From Akebia trifoliata (taxonomy: Eukaryota > Streptophyta > Magnoliopsida > Ranunculales > Lardizabalaceae), in contig CM030715.1 of NCBI GenBank assembly GCA_017979445.1, forward strand, positions 13,107,660-13,171,659: a stretch of 64,000 nucleotides of DNA, written 5' to 3'. Numbering within the stretch: position 1 is the first letter of the stretch; every line of letters begins with the position of its first letter. The notes below the pieces were generated by a model. It was not told the DNA's origin. It did not search any database and was given only the letters and a program-made list of their open reading frames with translations. A program made the translations under genes and the position numbers. Positions 56,958 through 64,000 of this stretch are shown one piece after another.

Positions 56958-58042
56958 CTATTGGAAATAATCTAGTTATTATTTTAGCTCTAATTGTTGT
57001 TTAGATATAGCTTTTTATTTAACTTTTATTTATTTCTGGTTTGTAAAGGCACTTTTGTCTTTTTACCTTTTTACTAATATAAATTCCTACCACGCTCTCA
57101 CATAGAAACTTGACAATCGTTCTTCTACAATTCTTCTTGTTATCAGAGCCTAGAGGATCCATCATTTTTCTCCCCCTTGGTGTTTCTCATTTGTTTTTTG
57201 AGTTTCTTGGAGTTTTACCCTCGCCATCCCGCTCTTCTCTCTTTTCTTCTCCTCTCCTCTTTCTTTTTTTCTTTTGACCTAAATCGCACAATGCGATAAG
57301 GGGGTTCTTGCGCGAATAGTTCCCTTCGATGGGGTTGCACTGCTGTTAGGTTATCTTTTTCTTGTGCGATTAGGTCCATACTGCTGGCTGGACTGTTATG
57401 CAATTAGGGACTTGTTGTTGGTTGATGTTGGCTGCCTCTGTTATAAGGATTGTGTTGTCAACAGCAATAAGGGGCTGTGTTGTTGACTTCTACAGCAAGG
57501 TGTACGATTGTTGCTGGCTATTTTTTTTTTTTTTTTCTGCGGTAGTGTGTGTGGCTGCTGGCTGCAGTGTTGTTGTGATGCGACTGACTTGGCTGTTATG
57601 ACTGGACTGCGATTGGGCTACACGCTGCTGCGATTGGGCTTGGTTGTTATGCCTAGGCTACGATAGGACTACAGATTGCTGCGACAGTGTGTGAGGCTGC
57701 TGGCTGCAGTTTTTACTGTTTTTTTGTTGTTTGCAGACCTGCTGTGGAGACCTGCGACAGCAACAAGATTGTTGTTTGACTGTGTGGACTGGACTGCTTA
57801 CGATAGGTCCATGGGATCTTGCGAGGGGTTGAAACAGCAATAGGACTGCTTGTAAGGGCTTGCGAGACTTTGCGACAAACTTGTTGATCTGCAACAGGAG
57901 TAGATTTGCTGTAGATTCATGTTTAGTCTGCTAAGAGACCTGTGAAAGTGTTGCTACCCCTTCTACCTGTGGTTTCTTCCACCTTGGATTAATACTACGA
58001 GAGATCTCCCTCGATCCAAAGTTTTATTGTTTATAGTTCGTT

Positions 58043-58711
58043 ATGACGACAAATCACAAGACCAAGGATTCCAACACAACTCTTGGGGCAAATTTATCAG
58101 TTCAGTGTATAACTAATGCCCTACTAGATGGTCGGAATTTTCAGGCCTGGTATCGGTCTGTACGACTTTATTTGGGTAGTAGAGGTATATCTGGATGGCT
58201 TTTGGGAACCATTATTAAACCACCTCTCACTGATCCCAAATTTAAACAATGGAAAATCGATAACTGCACTATTCTTGGATGGCTATTTAATTCAATGGAA
58301 TAGCGGATCTATACAATGTTTATGTATCACGAAACTATTTCGTCTTTGTGGTTAGCCCTCACTCAGACATATGCTCACGTTAGGAATGACTCGATGATTT
58401 ATGAGCTTTACCAAAACATTGCCCAGGCTACCCAAGGAGCACAAAGTGTAGCTGATTATTTTGGGTTCCTCCAGACCCATTGGGAGGAGCTCTCTCATTA
58501 TAAGTCTATGCCTAAGCTATCTGCAAAAGCAGCCAGATTTGTAGTTAAGAAGATTGCTCGACAGCAAATATATCAGCTTCTCATGGGTTTACATCCTGAG
58601 TTTGAAGCACTTCGGACCCAGATCATTAATACCACTCCTTTACCTCTTTTATTTGAGATATTGGCGACCATTGATAGTGATGAACGTCATCATCGTATTG
58701 TTCCATCTTAA
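58043..58711 (+). pseudogene. E2 copia gag
   Basis: One frame of ~220 codons (UBN2-type gag: LLDGRNFQAWYRSVRLYLGS, TILGWLFNSME, YQLLMGLHPEFEALRTQI) has a single TAG at 58301-58303 where E1 has CAA (Gln). The zinc-knuckle region at ~58850 has lost its first Cys (TYSHYGKTSHEKARCF). Otherwise well preserved. Confidence 0.82.
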
Positions 58712-58945
58712 ACTCAGGCACCTGGTATTCTTTCTGCTTTTTCTACAGATCAGATGACTCTAGCAATCGATTCAAGTCTCTCCAACGTTTGGATCCCGAG
58801 ATCAGGGAATCATGGTCGTGGTAGCCGTGGTCGTGGTAAAGGGAATGGCCTTACTTACAGTCATTATGGAAAAACTAGTCATGAGAAAGCCCGCTGCTTT
58901 CAACTCTATCCGCATTTGATACCATAATCTTCGTCCACTTCATCT

Positions 58946-60843
58946 TTGAAACAGTTTGCTCCTCGTGCCGCTACAGTGGAGTCATCATCCATTCTTCCCA
59001 CTGATCATCCTTCCTCACTTGGCACAAGTGATTTGCAACAGTTACAGACTCAGATTGCAACTATTGTTCGGGATCATATCCATGCTCACACTCACCCATC
59101 CTTGACAGTAGCCTCAGTTACTGCTCCTCCAGGTACATCCTCTACTTTCCATGTCACTCAATCTGGCTCTACTCGACTGACATGGGTTATTGATTCCGTT
59201 GCCTCTGATCATATGACCGGTGAGTCTAGTCTAGTCATTTTACCTCTTCTACTTTTCCTACCACTCATAGGGAGGTTCGTCTTGTTGATGGATCTCTTAC
59301 ACCTATTCACACCAAGGGTACCATCCCCTTATCTTCTAAGATTTCACTAGACTTTGTACTTCATGTCCCTCATCTATCTCTTAATGTTATGTCTATTGAG
59401 TAGTATTACTAAATCAATAAATTGCTCAGTTACTTTTTTTCCTACTCACTGCATTTTCCAAGACCTGACTTCGAGGAGGATTTTTGGCAAGAGGTATGAG
59501 AGGGATGGACTGTACTTGTTTGGATCTCAATCTACTGCTGTTCCGACTTCTGAGCTTCATTTCTCTAGGAGTCATTTATTTCCTATTTTAAAAAGTGCTT
59601 GTAGTGGACACAAATTTCAGTGCTCTGTGCATCAACTTTCTAAACACACGTACTTCTTATATTCCTCGTGTGCATCAAGTAAATAAAATATTTGATTTAA
59701 CTCATTCTGATGAGTGGGGGCCTTCCCCTATTACTGCTTTTAATGGTCATAGATATTATGTTACATTTATTGATGACTATTCACATTGCACTTGGGTTTA
59801 TCTGATGCGTTCTCGTTCTGAGGTGCTTCCTATTTGTGTCAATTTTTTTAAAATGATTCAAACTCAGTACAATATTACTGTTAAATCTCTTTGATCTGAT
59901 AATTAGGGAGGGAGAATATATATCTGATGGGATTCGTTCTCATCTTCATAAGCATGGTATGCTTAACCAGTTGACTTGTCCTTATACTCATGAGCAAAAC
60001 GGGGTGGCAGAACATAAGAATCGTCATCTCATGAACGTTGTTCGATGTCTTCTCCAAGGAATGCATGTTCCTAAGGTATATTAGAATATGGCAATCCTCA
60101 CTACGGCTTATCTTATTAACCGCGTCCCTAGTCGTACTTTAGAGAGACAAGTGCCTCTTCATGTCCTTTAACTTGATAGTATACATTTTCCCGTTACACC
60201 TCGAGTATTTGGGTGCACATATTCTGTTCAGGATAGAACAACCAATCGTACCAAATTGGATGACAAATCCATTCGATGCATTTTCTTGAGTTACTCTTCT
60301 ATGTCCAAAGGGTATCGATGTTATGATCTAGTTTCTCACCGTGTCATACACTCTCTTAATGTTACTTTCTTCGAAAATGTTTCATACTTTCATGCCACAT
60401 CTACTTTGCAGGATTCGTCTCCTATAGTGTTGTCATCTCCCATTTTTCCTCCATCTTCACTGAGGATTAAGGTCTACTCTCGTCGCCATCGCTCCCCTAT
60501 ACCCTTGCCAACCTCCTCCTTGGATTCAAGTATCTCGTCTCCTACCTCCACACATATACCTGTTCTTATCCCTTCTATTTCTAATTCTCACTTACCTATT
60601 GCCCTTCGCAAAGGTAAGCGAGGGTGTGTTATTAATCATCCTATTGCTCAATTTGTTTCATATCAGGGTCTATCTTCCTCTTATCAGGCATACCTTATAA
60701 CCATTAATTCTATTCAAGTCCCTCGATTTGTATCAGAGGCTTTGCAAGACCCTCAGTGGACTAAAGCTCTGACTATTGAGATGGATGCTTTGCAAAAAAA
60801 TAATACTTGGGAGCTTATCACTCTCCCATCTGAGGAACAGTGA
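58946..60843 (+). pseudogene. E2 copia protease, integrase and RT entry
   Basis: Protease active site WVIDSVASDHMTG (D-S-G changed to D-S-V) at ~59185. The integrase core DDE is still visible as THSDEWGP (59700), SDN.GGRI (~59897) and NGVAEHKNRHLMN (~60000). The integrase tail and linker 60256-60720 stay open (RCIFLSYSSMSKGYRCYD). RT begins PQWTKALTIEMDALQKNNTW and stops at 60843. Frameshifts lie near 59350 and 59690, with stops around 59890-60170. Confidence 0.8.
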
Positions 60844-60869
60844 AGGTCTGATATAGAATTTTATCATCC

Positions 60870-61885
60870 TGCTGTAACGAAAAATACTACTGAGTGATCT
60901 CATAAATTCAAATTATATTGTTGGATCCCGAATGCATGTGCCTCATTCGTTCACAAATCTCCTTCACAGTATCCAAAAACATAAAATTAACAGTGATCTA
61001 CGACTCCATACTGTTTCACAACCAAGTAACAATCTGAGGATCTTCTTGTTCCCATACCTTAATGACCTTTTCATCAAGAGAATCGGACTTCGCTTTGGTT
61101 AGATAAGATCTCTTACCCTTGGCATTCAAAAATATCTCCACGACCTTCGACCATTGTATGTAGTTACTTCCATTTAAGAAAATAGAAGTCGTTTGAGTTC
61201 CAACCAAATCAGTAGATATACCCAAGATAATCTTCTACTCTATGATGAAAATTGCTCAGAGGTTTTCAAATATTTGTCGTGGACGATTTTCTACTACCGA
61301 AAAATCTCCTCAACACGAATTCCTTATAACTTAGAGCTATGAAAAACCTCCAAAAAATAGAGAGAAGTTTATCCCAATAAAGTCGCGGTTTCTAAAACTC
61401 CTCCAAATAAAATCGCAAATCTCCAATACCTTTCAAGATGAAATCACAGGGTACCTTGAAAACTAGAAACACAATCTGAAACCTAACTACCACACTGCAC
61501 CACAACCAATCATTAATAACTGACGAAAATCCCTTGATCTATGATCACATTAGGGATATTTTCCAACCACAAAAATAAAATCTTCCAAACAAAGGATTTT
61601 AACCACAAAGAAGATAATAGGTACAAATTAGATCAAAAAAATCTGACTTATACCAAGAGAGAAAAGAAGAAGAAAAAAATGCGGAAGAAACGGAGAGAGA
61701 ACCAAAATCTGATCACTAGAGAAGCTCTGAAATCATGTAGAAGATCATATTAGGGTTTAGAGAAGAAAAGAATGGAGAAAGAAAGGAGTCGAACTTGACT
61801 CTCACTATGAACCATGGTATATAAAATAAATGAAATTACACATATGCCCTTATGGCACATATATAAAATACCGATATATATAACA
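60870..61885 (-). mobile_element. Ty1/copia fragment F (5' LTR, leader, gag start)
   Basis: A 150-bp LTR (61736-61885; minus strand TGTTATATATATCGG...CTTCTACA) is followed on the minus strand by a degenerate primer site (61724-61735) and, after ~500 bp, by gag (61016-61225 MGISTDLVGTQTTSIFLNGS, then NYIQWSKVVEIFLNAKGKRS), continuing with frameshift to ~60870. The rest is missing. It sits immediately downstream of element G's primer site. Confidence 0.8.
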
Positions 61886-61937
61886 ATCCTCATTTTGCGA
61901 CGTGAGTCCCGATGTTTTCCCCAACAAAGTCACCAAA

Positions 61938-62473
61938 TGTTGAATAGTACGAATAAGGTCTTTAATATATATATTCAATGACAATGATTACAAAGACTCC
62001 AAAACCCCACTAAGCTCGTGAAATAGCCATGTGGACCTTGTTGCTGTTAGACAAAATGAGAACAAGATATTACAATGATGAACTATGTGTGAGGGCCTAA
62101 CCCCTTCAATGGCAGGTTTCTACTCCCTTTATAATGGAGAGGGAAAAGGTCTCCTTAGTCAATCCATCTAACAGGGTGGTTGCAACTTGTCACAGTCAAG
62201 TCCGAGGTAAGGTCACATCCTAACATGGTGGTTGTGACCTATCTCTTTCAAGACCGAAGTAAAGTCACGTTTTTGCTTATGTTAGAGCCTATAGGCATTA
62301 GCATTGTCAAGCTCCTATGGCATGTCAGTCACCTATGTGGCAGCCATAGAGTCTGGTGCCTTCTATATATATGTGACCCTATGAGGGTACCAAACTCGAG
62401 GTGTAAGGACATGCCCTTCTTTCATGCTATCATGGTCAAAGCCCTTGATGATGCCACGTGTCAGCTTTAAAGG
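61938..62473 (-). repeat. Element G 5' LTR (D2), inner part
   Basis: Matches D1 from its TGTTGAA end (e.g. ATATATATTCAATGACAATG, GTAAGGTCACATCCTAACAT). It includes ~60 bp (62374-62430) absent from D1. Interrupted by A4 at 62474 and resumes at 62905-62934. Confidence 0.75.
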
Positions 62474-62904
62474 TGATCACGATTATGAACAAGGAAGATC
62501 ACCGTCTTCAACCGGTAGGATTACTAGAATCTACAAGAAAATGTCTGAAACCTTTTTTTTTAAATCAGAATTTATTTTTATTATTATCAATTTTCGGATT
62601 TAGAGCTCCTTATATAGATAACCCCATCATAACAACTTAGAAACCTACTAAAATACTAAAAATTAACATTCTTAACCTATCTATAACATAATAGCAACTT
62701 TCTAATCCAATTGCAACTCAATTTGGATACTTCTAACCACTTCTAATTAGAGTCTAAATAATAAAAACGAATTTTAAAACAAATTAGAAACTAATAAGGA
62801 ATTGTACTCCTAACATAACTATGAAATTGAAATCCTACTAGAACTAGAAATAGAAATAGAAATCCTACTAAAACTCTAACTAGAATTGTAAATGTCCTAA
62901 ATCA
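62474..62904 (-). repeat. Family A-type solo LTR A4
   Basis: The part 62570-62904 is a clear reverse-complement family A LTR (ends ...ACTAGAATTGTAAATGTCCTAAATCA). The left ~95 bp (TGATCACGATTATG...) differ from the other LTRs. It interrupts D2 between positions contiguous in D1. A target duplication was not found. Confidence 0.7.
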
Positions 62905-62934
62905 CACGTGGCCACTTTATTACTCGTGTCTATA

Positions 62935-63310
62935 AGATAGATTTTGGACATTTTGTTTTTACCATTAGACTTAGAAGCACCAAGAAACCAAGTTAGACTG
63001 TAAGCATGCGTAAATCTGAATCTAATCAGATAAGTTAGCAAAACCTCAAAAATGCAAAACTCATCAACCAATAATACTTTTCTGAAAAATCTAACCATAC
63101 CATTAGGTAAAGCTCAAACTATTAGTAATAGTGTAAGAACACGAACATCTAAGTTTGAATAAATTCGATTAGAAGGTCGTAGGTAAAGGCATTTTCATTA
63201 AAATATTGGCAAATTGTTCAAGAATTTCAAAATTCCGACAAACACGAAATGGCTCGCTATAGTGTAATGGACATGTTGGAGGAAATATATAAATACATAT
63301 ATACATGTAC
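62935..63310 (+). repeat. LTR C4, right part (resumes after element G)
   Basis: Resembles C1 at ~2010-2340: TTAGACTGTAAGCATGCGTA corresponds to C1 TTAGCCTGTAAACACGCTCA, and ACCATACCATTAG recurs. It is therefore the probable continuation of the LTR broken at 44033. Homology fades before the AT repeat. Confidence 0.5.

Positions 63311-63357
<47 letters not shown>
63311..63357. repeat. (AT)n microsatellite
   Basis: About 20 AT dinucleotides after an (ATAC)-like tract, abutting the MITE at 63358. Confidence 0.95.
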
Positions 63358-63359
<2 letters not shown>

Positions 63360-63559
63360 TTGGGATCCGTAGACTCATGAAAAATGAACTCACAATCCTG
63401 ACCGTGTATGTGTGAGATCCAACGGTTGAGATTATCTTTGAGATCTATAATATATTATCAAGATACATCTTTGATCCCAACCGTTGGATCTTGCACATAC
63501 ACAGTCGGGATTGTGTGTGAACATGTGTTCACTTTTCATAAGTCTACTGATCCCAACCC
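63358..63559. mobile_element. MITE, long near-palindrome
   Basis: The ~200-bp element has ends GGTTGGGATCCGTAGACT and the inverted AGTCTACTGATCCCAACC. The arms pair over ~90 bp (also GATCCAACGGTTGAGAT against TGATCCCAACCGTTGGATC) around a short AT centre. Non-coding. Inserted in TA-rich DNA, so TA or TAT duplication is possible but not provable. Confidence 0.75.
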
Positions 63560-64000
63560 TATACAGGTTTAAAATATTAATTAATTAAAAATTCTAAAGG
63601 AAAATAAATTTTAAACATATGGGTTAAGCCCACATGTCCCACCACCTTTTATGTATAAAGGAGCTAAGCCCCATTCATCCAAGAATAGAAACAGACGGGA
63701 AGGAAAAAAAGGAAAAAAAAAAAGGGAAAGATAGAAAAGAAGAGTAACAAAAAAGAAAAAAAGAAAAAAAAAAACAGAAACTTACACCTTTACAATAGTC
63801 AAAGAAAAATTTAAATAATTATTATCAAATAGTGCAAATTAGTTTCCCATTCCTATTCTAATTTGCCTAAACATATGTATATTGAAGAGTTGATATTGAT
63901 GGGGGAAAAGATTAGGTTTTATTTGGTTTATTTCTTGATTTATTTGTGTTTGACTCTATGAAAGTATGAAGTTTGGGTGAAATGGGGTTAAGTCTTCAAA
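63560..64000. other. AT- and A-rich stretch, no gene recognised
   Basis: Contains a purine-rich tract (63695-63780) with long A runs. No reductase exon or other coding sequence is apparent. Confidence 0.4.

Larger units (their letters stand above)
54231..56958 (+). mobile_element. PIF/Harbinger-like DNA element remnant with Myb/SANT and GRF-type ORFs
   Basis: A possible terminal repeat GGTGGTGTTTGATTC begins at ~54306 immediately after TAA, the PIF/Harbinger target triplet. Downstream are a tandem repeat (54705-55415), a Myb/SANT ORF (55445-56440) and a GRF-zinc-finger-like ORF (56679-56957). Copia E2 cuts it at 56959, so the right end is missing. No DDE transposase ORF was found. Assignment to PIF/Harbinger rests on the target triplet and the Myb ORF and is tentative. 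Confidence 0.5.
56959..60843 (+). mobile_element. Ty1/copia E2 (same family as E1), 3'-truncated
   Basis: A 171-bp 5' LTR (56959-57129) with the same start (TATTGGAAATAAT) and end (CTTCTACAATTCTTCTTG context) as E1, then primer site TTGTTATCAGAGCC (57137-57150), a ~890-bp leader with TGCGAT motifs, gag, protease, integrase and the RT entry. RT palm, RNase H and the 3' LTR are missing. At 60844 it meets fragment F. Confidence 0.87.
44033..62934 (-). mobile_element. Tat-lineage Ty3/gypsy element G, heavily nested
   Basis: Direct repeats D1 (44033-44531) and D2 (61938-62934, itself interrupted) behave as 3' and 5' LTRs of one minus-strand element. A Tat-type primer site (minus strand TTGGTGACTTTGTTGGGGAA, 61917-61936) directly follows D2, and a purine tract (GCAGGGGACTAT) directly precedes D1 on the minus strand. 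Between them, in element order, are a gag tail, protease, RT, RNase H, second RNase H and integrase zinc region, then a plus-strand PMD ORF and tandem repeats. Later insertions are A3, E1, a PIF-like element, E2, F and A4. A target duplication was not found (TGAGA versus AGATA). Confidence 0.65.

Noticed and set aside
44028..62939. Target duplication for element G
   Set aside because: TGAGA and AGATA share too few bases. The single-element interpretation rests on LTR, primer-site and purine-tract order instead.
1..64000. CRISPR arrays, operons, phage genes, rRNA or tRNA genes
   Set aside because: Spliced plant genes and plant retrotransposons dominate. No regularly spaced short palindromic repeats and no tRNA cloverleaf or rRNA sequence were recognised.

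Overview
This window is nuclear DNA of a flowering plant with a repeat-rich genome. The evidence is AT-rich sequence, spliced genes with GT/AG introns, plant tRNA-iMet and Tat-type retrotransposon primer sites, and plant-only domains (plant mobile domain, DUF2358 fused to SOUL). The species cannot be named from the sequence.

Only two host genes are visible, both on the minus strand. (1) A DUF2358+SOUL haem-binding protein gene of the Arabidopsis HBP5 (At5g20140) type starts at 27983. Exons lie at 27579-27983, 19136-19273, 19003-19071, 18820-18891 and 85-167, and the gene runs off the left edge. Its introns are 8.3 kb, 64 bp, 111 bp and 18.65 kb. (2) The last two exons (42588-42656 and 42430-42486) of a mitochondrial NADH-cytochrome b5 reductase-like gene (At5g20080 type). 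Its earlier exons are not found up to 64000, so either the preceding intron exceeds 21 kb or the gene is a fragment.

Nearly everything else is LTR-retrotransposon wreckage, often nested. In HBP5 intron 4 (168-18819): gypsy family A element A1 (689-6004, TSD AGAAC) split by a 3-kb solo LTR C1 (1851-4842), and a minus-strand copia (8.6-16.7 kb) split by a hAT element (10361-10916, TSD CTTACTCC) and by gypsy A2 (12280-16108, TSD TTTTT). An antisense plant-mobile-domain ORF and a possible LTR (16.8-18.8 kb) complete the intron. Intron 1 (19274-27578) holds a copia-like tail and LTR and Tat element H (22204-27123). The intergenic stretch 28-42.4 kb holds a Tat/Ogre-like LTR (J), two chromoviral LTR pieces (C2, C3) and an Athila-like element. 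Upstream of the reductase exons a chromovirus pol 3' end (L) runs into its LTR (C4). That LTR is split by a Tat element G (about 44033-62934), which itself received gypsy A3, copia E1, a PIF-like DNA element with Myb/SANT and GRF-type ORFs, copias E2 and F, and an A-type solo LTR.

The most notable biology is threefold. First, the host introns act as long-term TE sinks while their splice sites stay intact. Second, the family-A gypsy elements share the same internal deletion (no RT core, RNase H or integrase core) and so look like a trans-mobilised non-autonomous lineage. Third, three Tat-type elements carry convergent antisense ORFs (two PMD, one Transposase_28-like). No CRISPR, bacterial gene, rRNA or tRNA gene was seen.
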